A stretch of DNA of 64,000 nt from Diospyros lotus (Eukaryota; Streptophyta; Magnoliopsida; Ericales; Ebenaceae). The stretch is taken from contig NC_068344.1 in assembly GCF_014633365.1 (NCBI RefSeq), positions 38,376,670 to 38,440,669 of the forward strand, read 5' to 3'. The notes under the pieces were generated by a model. That model was not told where the DNA came from. It did not search any database and saw nothing but the letters and a program-made list of their open reading frames with translations. The position numbers and the translations under genes were made by a program. Positions within the stretch are counted from its first letter, which is position 1; the number at the start of each line of letters is the position of its first letter. Of this stretch, positions 45,178-55,614 are shown piece after piece.

Positions 45178-47944
45178 TGTAACGACCCGTTGGTGGGTCT
45201 AGAGTTTTACTCGAATTATGATTTTCTATGTGTGATAGATTAGCCTTAAGAAATAAATGCTATAAATATTGTGAAGTGCTTAATTTAAGGGATTGGGCTT
45301 TTAAAGAAAACTTAAATTGAAACCATTTGTTTTGGGTTGTGTTTTATTTAAGAATGAGGTTGAGAAGCCCTTGGGCCTAAGAATATATATTGGGCCCATT
45401 GTGTTGGGCTAATGAAATGGGCATTGGGCCCATGAGCATAAAGATTTGTGCATTCTAATTAATTAGAATGAATGAATTATGAAAAGTCTAATGAGGGCTT
45501 AATGTTGTTCATTGTGTGTGTGAAAAGTAAGGGGTGAAATGGGCATTTCATAAATGAGTATTAATAAAAATGAAGTTATTAGTATTATGGGGTAAAGAAG
45601 AAAATGAAAAAGAAAAGAAAAAGAGGTAAAAGACCAAAATAGGTTTAATGACTTGTGGTGTGTGTGCAAAGGAGATGGTCAAAGTGGTAAATTGGCCAAG
45701 GGAGTGGGTGGAAGGCTGATGGGCGGCCATACCTCCCCCATGCCTCTTTCTTTTCCATGTCTCTTCCCTCTTTCCTTCTCTCCTCTCCCGATCGGCCACT
45801 TTCTTCTTCTTCTTCTTCTTCTTCTTCCATATTCAATCTCCATTGAAGCTTCAAAGGTGGGAGTTGCAGCTGGTTGTTCTTCTCATTGGACCAAGCATCT
45901 TTAAGGCAAGTTCTTCTTGCATTTCTTTTTGGTTATGCAAGTCTTTTCTCTATTTCTTTTACATGGCAAGTTCTCTTACCTCCTTGTTTCGTTTTGGAGG
46001 CAAGTTCTAGTTCTAAATGCAATTTCTTGTTCCTCCTATATTGTTTCATTGCAAGTTTTCGTTGATTTTCCTTGTTAATGCAAGCTTGGGTTCTTTTCCT
46101 CATGGGTCAAGTTGATTTCCTTCTTGGTTCCCTTGTCTCCGAATCTTCTACTTTATTAGAAGATCTAATCATGAGTTTATATTGATTGGTGGATTATTTT
46201 CTCATTTCCTTAATTTGGTGTTTTATCATTGGTGGGTCTTTTTGAGAGTTTTCATTAGGGTCTAGTTCACCCTAAATTCTCAAAGAATGACGCTTGATTG
46301 ATTAGGAATGTTAGAGAAGCAAGGTTTGGTGTATCTTGCTTGGGATGTTAAGTTTTGTGGGTTATCGTTGTTATTTTTAAGTTTCAGGCCTTTGTTGGTT
46401 GACCAAGTATTTCTATCGGTCGACTAAGTATGTGTTTTGTTCTCTATTAGTCGACCAAGTGTTTTAGTCGGTCGACCAAGTGTTTTAGTCGGTTGACCAA
46501 GTGGGCTGTTAGTCGACCAAGTGATTTTAGTCGGTCGACCAAGTGGGTAATTTAGCTTCTGTTAGTCGACCAAGTGTTTTAGTCGGTCGACCAAGTGTTT
46601 TAGTCAGTTGACCAAGTGGGCTGTTAGTCGATCAAGTGATTTTAGTCGATTGACCAAGTGGGTAATTTAACTTTTGTTAGTCGACCAAGTCTTCAGCGTC
46701 GGTTGACCAAGTCTACAGTCGGTTGACTAACTCTTTTATTCGGCCAACCAACAGAATGTATTAATTATTTCTCTTTGGTCCGACTCTTTTCTAAAGTTTG
46801 TAATTCTTCCCCAAAACTCTTGTGATGTTTTAGTTGTCTTCAAAAATCATCTCGCGGGTATGTAGGTGTCCCAAAAATGGGGAAGTTAATTAATGGTGAG
46901 AATTGAAAATGAAAATCATGAGTTTTTAATGGTTAATTCATGTAATCAATTTGTTTGACCTTGAGAAATGGTATGGAAATGAATTCCCATGAATGATGCT
47001 AAATTATGTGATGAAAATACCAATGGCTCATGTGAGGATATAATCTTGAAATGTCTAAATGCGCATGATGATCATGATGAGAACATTTCTAATAATGAAG
47101 CATGTTTGATATGTTTACTTAAAACCTATATGAGCATTTCATGGTATTATTATTTGCGCACTTATTATTTTGCGCGGCGGTTATGTACCGCGAGGTGAGA
47201 AAATGATATCCTAAAGAGCGCCTGACGCGGGTAAGGTGGCCATAAATCCGGTAGGCGATGCTCAAGCCAAGCGAATGGCTAAATAATTTTTCTATGTATA
47301 TGTATGCATACATGTGAATGAAAGGCCTTGAAGGTCGATATGTTGCATGGAAAATTATATATTCATGAGAAATGAAATGATGCATGAAATGCATAACGGC
47401 AAAGGCATGGAAATGATAATAATGATGGGATTGACTGGGAAATGCTACTCGTACTTGGGAAGTCGGGTCTATTCCACTTTGGTTTATCCATGTCTTGACT
47501 CTATTGCTTCATTTGTTGTAATACATACTTGCTGAGTCTTGTGGCTCACCTTGTTTATTCCTGTCATTCCAGGTAAGGGAAAAACAATTGCTGAGGGCGA
47601 GTCCAGTAAGGCTAGAGCCCGGGTTTAGTGTGTACAGAGATATCCCAACCGAAAAGGTTCATGGGAGTGAATTGTTTTGAGGGCATATAGAGTGAGATTT
47701 ATTTTGTAAATGATATTTGCCCTTATATTTTGATTGTATGGCCTTGAGCCTAAAGAATTGTGTAAGTTAAATCGCCATTAGAAATGCTTTCTTTTGGCTC
47801 ATGGTGATCAGTGAGCAAGAAAATATATATATATATATATATATTTGATGTTAATTTGAGTTATTGTTTCTGTATCCATTTATGTGACGACCTCCTTTCG
47901 GATTTTCCTATGCTAGCGGGATTGTCCGGGAGAGGGCCGCTACA
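45178..47944 (+). mobile_element. Solo LTR, family 3, 2767 bp, TSD TATAA
   Basis: Starts TGTAACGACCCG and ends GGGCCGCTACA, with exact duplications TATAA at 45173-45177 and 47945-47949. The stretch GCTGAGTCTTGTGGCTCACC (about 47531-47550) is common in LTRs of plant Ty3/gypsy elements. It contains the tandem repeat 46395-46750. The start at 62184 belongs to the same style of LTR. No coding sequence was recognised. Confidence 0.88.
46395..46750 (+). repeat. GTCGACCAAGTG tandem array with 115-bp higher-order period
   Basis: The core AGTCGGTCGACCAAGTG recurs about every 20-27 bases. Blocks starting at 46450, 46565 and 46680 are spaced exactly 115 bases apart and repeat the same series of subunit variants. 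Each core holds the palindrome GTCGAC or a variant. Confidence 0.85.
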
Positions 47945-49802
47945 TATAACGTCACCTAATTTCGTTCAACATTTTATTATACACTATTTGTCTAAATAAT
48001 AAAATATTTTATAGGCATGAGGATCAAGTATGACGCTCGAGCCCACCAATGCGGAGCGACAGACAAATTTTTGGAGGTCCTTTAACCCTCTGCACTTAGT
48101 TGGTGTCAACATCCACAAGCATGGGGGTGGAGGGGGGATGATGAGGAGGTGGGTGGAGGCAGGGATGGTGGGGAGGAGGAGGAGGCAGGTAGGATGGACA
48201 TGGATATGGACCCAGGCAGGACGAATGGGGAGGAGGAGTCAGGTAGTTTGGACAGGGGAAGAGCAGATAAGGAGGACAATGAGGAGGAGGAGGAGAAGTC
48301 CATGTGTAGAGAGACGATATCAAAGCTTAGGCATGAGGTAGGACTCCTTCTGAGTACACAACGTGGGCAGAATAAGGTTGGGGTATAATTATTATAATAA
48401 TGTGTTTCGTTATATAAAACCTAATCATTTGTTTGTAAATGTTTTTGATTTGTACTTTTGACCTTTAACAGATCACCGAGATGCTAATTGAGGCGCTAGA
48501 GTCGTTGCGGAGTTTGGACACGCAGGTTAGGGGACTAGAGAGGAACCAGGTTGTTCTGTTAACTATTTTACGCGTCCTGACTTTTCTAGTTTCTCCAGAT
48601 CATGCTGATGTTGGTGAGGATCAACATCAAGATGGCTTTGAACATGAGCGAGATGGTGGTGATATGATCCATCCCGATCCTGTTTATGAGGAGGAGGACC
48701 GGATATCTCCATCTATGGTAAGCTCCAAACTCACTTTGACAAGTGTACATATCAATTAATATAAGCATATTTTATTTGTAAATTCTTTTTTGAGTTGTAG
48801 GAGGAAGTGGTTAGGGTGGACGGACGAACTGTTAGAGACCAGTTGCCATCCATCTTACACCGATCCCACTCGACTGAAGAGGATCAAGAAGGATGTCGTT
48901 CCAGAGGTCATCGATGTGGGTGCAATGCCCCCAATAAACAATTTGGAGACGGTGTTGTTCAGAGCGAAGGGGATAGGAGAGCATGTTCCCCTACCGGACA
49001 ATCTAGCGCTTAGGGTGATGCGGATAGTAGACGAAGTAGTGGAGCATCACTCTGAGCAAGTAGGGGACGATGATTCTAACTCCCTTGATGGCTACACCAA
49101 GTAAATATGCTCCCATTATGAAATTGAGTAAGTATAAATAGGCAGTATATTTTATATCTACATCAGTAGTACATTCAAACCCTTGTAATAATTATTGCTT
49201 ATTGTAGGCGTGTTATCGAGCACATACTCCATATATTGTCGAGTCACCTCCGTTCGATTAAGAACGAGACAACATAGTTGGAGGCGTATCACATTGACAG
49301 TTATTTGTGTTGCCTACCACGGTTAAGAGCTACACAATCTAGTCTTGTATATGATGAAAAGTACTCAGTTATGTCGACTTCCCTTTTTGTGAGTGTTGAA
49401 CACACATTACATTACTTGTTTTTTGTACCTGAATTTTATATTTTGTCTATGATGAATGTAAAACATTTTCTTCCAAGCGTATATGAAAAGATTGTGGATT
49501 GAGAAATACGACGACGCTAAGAGGATTTTCACGCCTCATAAGGTGATTGTGCCCAGAGAATGGGCAAGTTTTGTCTCGGGGACAATGGATGATCATTTCC
49601 CTTCGTGGATCGTTGATTATGTAAGTGTCATTTCATTTTATTGATCGATGTAGTCCCACACATTTAATGTAATTATTCCATGCAGGTGTTGCTCCAGTGT
49701 ATTATACGAAATGAGCATTGGGTCCTTGCGAAAATCTTCATGAAAGAGAGGAAAGTAGTGATATATATGGATGGTGGCTCACTGTCTCGCTTGTTGAGGT
49801 GT

Positions 49803-49975
49803 TTTTTTTCCTCGTGTGTTCGAGGTGCTCTATTTTTGTTTTTCTTTTGTCTTAGGTTGGCTAGTGTTGTAGTTTTGTTCTATTCTCTTGAGGTATGGCC
49901 CGTAGGTGTTTGTAAACGCTTCTGTGCTTGTTTTTCCTTATTTTATATATTTCTTATTTATATAAAAAAAAACTT
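49803..49975 (+). mobile_element. L1 LINE 3' end with short A-tail
   Basis: The T-rich 3' UTR-like stretch ending TTATATATTTCTTATTTATATAAAAAAAAA resembles the tail of plant L1 elements. It directly precedes the telomere-like block. Confidence 0.5.
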
Positions 49976-50245
49976 AAATCCTAAACTCTAAACCCTAACA
50001 CCCTAAACCCAAAATCTTAACCCCTAAAACCCTAACTTCTAATCTCTAACCCCCTAAACACCCTAACCCCCATACCTTAAATCTTGAACCCTAACCCCTA
50101 ACTCCTAATACCCTAACATGTTAACCCTAAATCTTGAACCCTAAATCCTAACCCCAATATCGAAACCCAGAACCCGAAACTCGAAATCCTAAACCTAAAA
50201 TCCAAAACTCGAAACCCCAAATTCAAAACCCCAAACCCCTAAATC
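49976..50245 (+). repeat. Degenerate telomere-like (CCCTAAA) repeat, copy 2
   Basis: About 270 bases with the same variants and order as 31976-32320, including CGAAACTCGAAATCC and CCAAATTCAAAACC near the end. The same R sequence follows. Confidence 0.7.
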
Positions 50246-52010
50246 TTTTTTTTTTTTACCCTTGTCTAGCAGCCCATAGAGTGGATCAATGTTTAAAACG
50301 TGAATGACAATTCAATATAATATAATGTGTGAAATGTTTAATGGTGTATGAGTTATAGAATCGTCCGAAGTACAATAATTTATATACGACAAAATGATCA
50401 AATAGGGTAGATGGTACAATAATTTTGAAGTCTTTTGTCTATATTTACACGCAGGTGGATGCGAATTTCCATTGAAGTTGAATTGGATAGGTAGAAATCA
50501 ATGCTGGGTGGATTGAATTTACAGAGTTTGAAGAAGTGTCGCGTCATGTATGCAGAAGAAAATTATTATAAAATCAAATTTTCATTTTTTTTTTGGAGGT
50601 TAGTATTTTTGTAAGAGAGCTATGTATCAGGGACCAATTGATAGCAGCATTTATTTCCCTGTCATCAATTTCCACGTGACTTAGGTTCATGATGTATATG
50701 CACTGTTTATGTATTATGCTTCCCCCCCCCCCCCCCCCCCCCCCCCCCTTGTCTGACTGTCCACGAAATGGATAGTAATTATTCTTCCAATGTTGCCTAT
50801 GATTATCCTACCGATTTACTGTTTAAAATTTGAATTTATTACATTAATGTGTAAAACGTGTATTGATAAATTGTATGTAAAATAGTTAAATAGTACATCA
50901 ATGTGTAAAACGTGTATGATAGTTCTATATATATAAAATAATTATAGGATGGTCCAACATACATTAATTTATGTAGAACAAACTAATCAAATGGCTAGAG
51001 TTTCTTGAGTTGCAAAATAAATTTACGAAATTTAGTTTGATCTAAACTGAGCTTGAGATGGTTTAACACCTGTTTACAATTTAAAGTTCACTTTATTGAG
51101 GTTCAATTATTTGTCTTCATATTTTACTCTTTTTAACCCTTTTTCTAATGAAGAAAATAGATCCACCAAAGGAAAGGAAGGAAGAAATTTTCAAGGAAGG
51201 AAAGTATAAAGTTGATCAACAATTTAATAAATGTTTAGCTGGATTTTTCTTTATATATATATATATATAGATATTTTTTGTAATTGAATACAAGATTAGA
51301 TATTTCAAAATTCTCCATTTAAATAAACAAGTCTCAATGATTAGAATACATTTAAAATCATAACAATGACTTTTATCTACTTATCAGAGATTATTTATTT
51401 ATTTATTTAAATAAAAATTCTACGGTTCTACTCATCATCCTTCTACTCATTTGTTAGAAATTCTATCTTTTTATGCATTAATCAACATACATTGGATCAT
51501 TACGATAAAATCATTTAGTTTGGCTGTCATTATTTTTGTAAGCTAGTTATACATATAGGACATGTGAAAATTGTATGATCCTGTTTATAGATATGATTTA
51601 GTTTCCATCTATAATTTTACATATAAGAGAAAATAATTATATGGGATGTGTGTCCAACATGTACAATAAATTTCTAATTGATGAGATTCTATATGTTATC
51701 TATTTATAAATTTGCACGCAGATGGTTCAATATTAAGATAAGGATGCCAAGTAATCAAGTAATCATCCCAGTAGCTCTTACAGAAATTGTCAGAATTTGT
51801 TTGCATATAATTCAGTTGATCTAAGAGAGTAGTTGTAGTTAATTTCCTTTCCTTTTTCTTTTAAAGAAGATATTGTAAATTTATATGTCATTGCTTACAA
51901 CGTGTGTGCAATGTATGATTTGATTAAATAAAAAAGTATAAATAAAAATTTGATTACAAAGACAAGTAGAGACAAAAAAAACACTAGAATAATGTCATGA
52001 ATTATCTGGA
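50246..52010 (+). repeat. Unit R copy 2 (unoccupied version)
   Basis: Matches both pieces of copy 1 as one uninterrupted sequence. The point equivalent to the Copia insertion is at about 50355-50359 (ATAGA). It continues further than copy 1, to about 52010, in common with copy 3. It contains a poly-C run. Confidence 0.85.
50722..50748 (+). repeat. Homopolymer C run of 27 bases
   Basis: A pure C run sits where copy 1 has a T-run plus C6 and copy 3 has a T-run. Confidence 0.95.
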
Positions 52011-52316
52011 ATTGTTACTGTTATTAATATTTTTTTTAACTAAAAAAAATAAAAATTTGAACCATGAGATCATTGTAAAGTTTGATCGTTATATGTTCGT
52101 CTCACAATTCTCGGATTTGTAATAATTAAATAATAAAAGTAATTAATTTTTTTAGCAAAATAAAATAACAATTCAATTTGATCAAATTGGAAGCAAACGT
52201 ACCAAGTCCATTTATTGACCACGATATTAAATTTATACAGAACAAGGGTCTCAAACTAGTATCCTTATAATTTACAAGAAGGACTCGGATAAACATTTTA
52301 AGATTAACTATGGGCA

Positions 52317-52985
52317 TTAAATCACACTGGCAATCTTTGCCTTGTTGAGTACACTTTCAGCCTTAATAATAAAAAAGCCGAATGGAGTCTCACTCAGAGC
52401 AAGACGGCGGTTCTCTTCTGTGTAATAAATCCCAACATCCTTGCACAATCCCACGGATTTTGTACCAGGACAGTGGTTGATCTTGTATACACCGTCTAGG
52501 GCTGAAAATTTCTCAACCTTGAACCAGTTGAGCGATGTTAGAGGTCCAGGCTTTCGTATGTCGCCGGTAGTTGTTATGAACCACTGTTCTGTTGATGGAT
52601 CGAAATCATCAACCTTCCACACTCTTGGTGCAGTACAGAGTATGAATTCTGGGAAGGAGGTGAAAACGATGTTGAGATCAGTGGATTCGTAGATATAATC
52701 TGTGGCGGTACCGTTAAGCGGTTGAAAGTATAACGAGAGACCCATTTGCAAGTCTGAACGCAACTGGACGACATCGCGAAGACATATTTCATTTTTACCG
52801 GGAATTAGAGAAAGGCCGCCGCCACCAGCACCCCAAATCCAAGAAACAAAGAAATAGTTCTTACCCGGTAGAACCTTATCGCCGGAGGAGTCGTATAAGG
52901 GCTCAGGATTATCAGCCATAAGAAGGCTTGGGAGCGAGGAAAGGAGAAGGAAGGAGAGTAGCAGCAGCAGCAGTGAGCTCTTCAT
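52317..52985 (-). CDS. Kunitz (STI-type) protease inhibitor-like protein
   Basis: A single exon of 222 residues. Residues 1 to about 24 are a signal peptide (MKSSLLLLLLSFLLLSSLPS), so the product is secreted or vacuolar. The mature protein starts DNPEPLYDSSGDKVLPGKNY, the STI signature start. Family landmarks follow: LSLIPGKNEICLRDVVQ, VWKVDDFD, NWFKVEKF, YKINHCPG and GLCKDVGIY. Four cysteines fit two disulfides. Length is usual. Kunitz inhibitors block serine proteases and act in defence or storage, but the target of this one is unknown. The ATG at 52985 was chosen over one at 53036 because it starts the signal peptide and follows the TATA box by a normal distance. The gene looks intact. Confidence 0.9.
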   Translation of the reverse strand: MKSSLLLLLLSFLLLSSLPSLLMADNPEPLYDSSGDKVLPGKNYFFVSWIWGAGGGGLSLIPGKNEICLRDVVQLRSDLQMGLSLYFQPLNGTATDYIYESTDLNIVFTSFPEFILCTAPRVWKVDDFDPSTEQWFITTTGDIRKPGPLTSLNWFKVEKFSALDGVYKINHCPGTKSVGLCKDVGIYYTEENRRLALSETPFGFFIIKAESVLNKAKIASVI

Positions 52986-53052
52986 TTTGTTGATGTTTTT
53001 CAAGACTTTCTTTGTTTTTTGTGGGCAGTAAAGCAAAGCTCGGTAGCTTGAA

Positions 53053-53058
53053 TTTATA
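53053..53058 (-). promoter_or_regulatory. TATA box of the Kunitz gene
   Basis: TATAAA on the - strand within CTCTATAAATTC, 68 bases upstream of the ATG. This predicts a leader of about 40 bases. Confidence 0.7.
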
Positions 53059-53124
53059 GAGAGGGAAGACGAGAAAAAGTTAAATTATGATCAGATCAAT
53101 TTATTGTGAAGGAGACTATATTTG

Positions 53125-54565
53125 AGGAGGTGTGGGGGACCAAGTGAAAGCAACATTTATTTCTCTATCATCAATTTTCACGTGACTTAGTTCATGATGT
53201 ATATGTATTGTTTATGTATTATGCTCGTTTGTTTTTTTTCCTTGTCTGACTGTCCATGAAATGGATTATTAATTATTATTCCAATATTGCCTTTGATTAT
53301 CCTTCCGATATATTGTTTAAAATTTGAATTTATTATATTAATATTATAAACATGTATTGGTAAGTTGTATGTAAAACAGTTAAATAAAAAATCAATGCGT
53401 AAAACGCGTATGGTACGTAGTTCTATGTACATATATATATATCAACTAAATACAAAATAATTATAGAGTAATCCAACGTACATTAATTTATGTAGGACAA
53501 AACAATCAAATGATTACAGTTTCTTGAGATGCAGTTTTGAAGTTACGAGATTTGGCTTGGGTTTGACTGAGCTTGAGATGGTTTAACACTTGTCAACAAT
53601 TAATAGTTCACTTTAGTGAGGTTCAATTATTTATTCTCATATTTTATTCTATTTTCTTTTTTGCTCTTTTTCTAGTGAGATTCAATTTCCATCTAGTGAT
53701 AAAGAAAATGGGTCCAACATACGAAAGGAAGAAATTTTCAAAGAAGGAAGGAATAAAGTTGATCAACAATTTAATAAATGTTTAGTTGGATTTTTCTTTT
53801 TTTTTTATATATTTTGTAATTGAATTCGAGACTAGATATTTCAAAATTTTAGATTTAGATAAACAAGTCTCAATTATCAGAATACATTTAAAATCATAAC
53901 AATGACTTTTGTCTACTTATCTGAGGTTTTTTTTTTATTTAAGTAAAAATTCTATATTTTTACTCATCATGCTTCATACTTCTTTGTTAGAAATTCTATA
54001 TTTTTAAGCATTAATGAATATACATCATACCATTGTGATAAAATCATTTAGTTTGATCGTCATTATTTTTGTAAGCTAGTTATGCATATAGACCTATGAA
54101 AATTGAAATTATTTCAAGATCATCAATTTTCAGTTTTGTGTACTCGAAAATCTTCTATATAAATATGATTTAGTTTCTCATTTTGTTTTACATATAAGAG
54201 AAAATAATTATACGGGTGCGTGGTCCAACATGTACAATAATTTGGAAAACTTATATAATTTCTAATTGATATGATTTTCTATGTGATCTATATGTAAATA
54301 TACACCTAGGTGGTCCAATATTAAGATAAGGATCGATGCCAAGTAATTGAGCAACTTTGTAATCAAACCAGTAGCTCCAGCAAAGTTAATTATCCTCTTC
54401 ATTTTCCTCTAGAATGATATATTGTAAATTTATACGTACATCAATTGGGGTGTAATGCATGATTTAACTAAATAAAAAAATAAATAAAGATTTGATTAGA
54501 AAGACAAGTAGAGTTAGAAATTGGGAGAAAAAACTAGAGAGAACAATAGAGTAGCATTATGTATT
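53125..54565 (+). repeat. Unit R copy 3 (Kunitz upstream region)
   Basis: Matches copies 1 and 2 from GGGGACCAAGTGAAAGCAAC onward, through TTTCACGTGACTTAG (a CACGTG G-box, about 53176-53181), to the AGACAAGTAGAG end. It sits directly upstream of the Kunitz promoter. Confidence 0.85.
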
Positions 54566-54764
54566 ATTATCCTTTTTTTAAAAAAAAATTAGTGAGGATA
54601 ATTGAGTAAATATGTAATAGGTTTCTCCTTCAATCAGAAATGAGTATTAATTTAATATATCTACATGATTAATTTTTTAATTTTCTAACTGACTTTTTGC
54701 TCGTAACTCTATTTTTTAAACAAATATTGCTCATAACTTAATAACATACTACGCTACCATAATA
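54566..54764 (+). other. AT-rich spacer, nothing recognised
   Basis: Short AT-rich stretch without ORFs or repeats of note. Confidence 0.4.
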
Positions 54765-55614
54765 TGTGTCACGGCCCATAACCTAGAGCAACCAACTAGC
54801 ATGGTGATCCGTGAAAGGTTCACTTGGAACAATACAAGAAACAAGATAATAGGATATTAACATCACTACTCATAAGATAACAAAAGCCCAACTGGGGCAA
54901 TACTATGCATACAAGCTAGAATACAATTGGTTCTGGGCTTAGTTTCCCTATACATCTCAAAAATAAAACCAAAATACAAAACATTGATACAATTTCCAAA
55001 AACTACCAATCCTCCAAACTGATACTCTCCCAGGCTTAACAAGCTGGGATAGCTCTGTACATGCTAAACACCCCTGATATCACCACGGCTGGGCTCGCCG
55101 CTTTCCTTTTCCTTGTCGCTGATTGGCATGTTAAGAAGACAGGTTGAGCCACAAGGCCCACAAGTAATATTGAATATAAGGCAACAAGGAACCAAATAAA
55201 ATGGGTATAAACAACTATGCAACAATATGCGGTGGTTCATTTTACACATTAACAATATTCTTACATGCCCAATTCAGGTATCATAACAACTTCTTCAGCA
55301 TTTTCATAATATCTTGACATACCCATCATTTTATGCTATATCATGATATGATATCCGTTTTTCAATGCAAGGATAGAACATAAAATACCCGTTCTTATAT
55401 AGGCGGCATAACCACGTGCTCATGTTTACCCATACCTTTTCCCCTTCCCCTTTATGTGGATCAAAGTCCATCTCCACCCTGGTTGTTACTCGTTGGACAT
55501 TTCAAAGTCTACGTTCTGCTCGGCGGGCAAGCACCCCCGACATTGGTTTGGATATCCGTTACATACTCTTGCGGGACATTCCTATTCTAGCCCGCAAAAT
55601 AATAGGTGCGCTAA
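54765..55614 (-). mobile_element. LTR-like sequence, interrupted, left part
   Basis: Starts TGTGTCACGGCCC. The tract GGTTGAGCCACAAGGCCCAC (about 55142-55161), in reverse, resembles the GTGGCTCACC region of LTR family 3, suggesting a - strand relative. It is cut by the solo LTR at 55615 and continues at 58172, where GTTGACTT/GTCGACT motifs echo the array in family 3. Confidence 0.5.

Larger units (their letters stand above)
44782..49802 (+). pseudogene. DUF1985/Ulp1-like (C48 peptidase) transposon-derived pseudogene
   Basis: 44797-44990 reads RANVEDFLWSLIEDLEVF, then FPWGMYTYSQGLHYLRLL and KINLHGFV, a stop, TFK. This is the pattern of plant DUF1985 proteins. A solo LTR (45178-47944) interrupts. 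The rest has a GT-AG exon pattern: an acidic exon ending about 48379, 48472-48717, 48801 to about 49102, further pieces 49209-49502, then 49503-49620 joined to 49685. The last pieces read REWASFVSGTMDDHFPSWIV and IIRNEHWVLAKIF...VVIYMDG, the His/Trp and Asp region of an Ulp1-type cysteine protease. DUF1985-Ulp1 genes are typical of some Mutator-like elements. Stops and frame conflicts (both 48801 frames are partly open) show decay. Confidence 0.6.

Noticed and set aside
45548..45904. Overlapping ORFs on both strands in the family 3 solo LTR
   Set aside because: Low-complexity CTT/GAA repeats within an LTR. No domain is present.
46395..46750. Possible CRISPR-like array
   Set aside because: Repeats are contiguous and degenerate with no unique spacers of constant size, and this is plant nuclear DNA. 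It is a minisatellite in an LTR.
48096..48323. Pro/Ser/His-rich ORFs on the - strand
   Set aside because: Shadow of the acidic GGA/GAG-rich exon on the + strand.
52986..53036. Upstream ATG of the Kunitz ORF
   Set aside because: It would place 17 polar residues before the signal peptide and lies about at the predicted transcription start.
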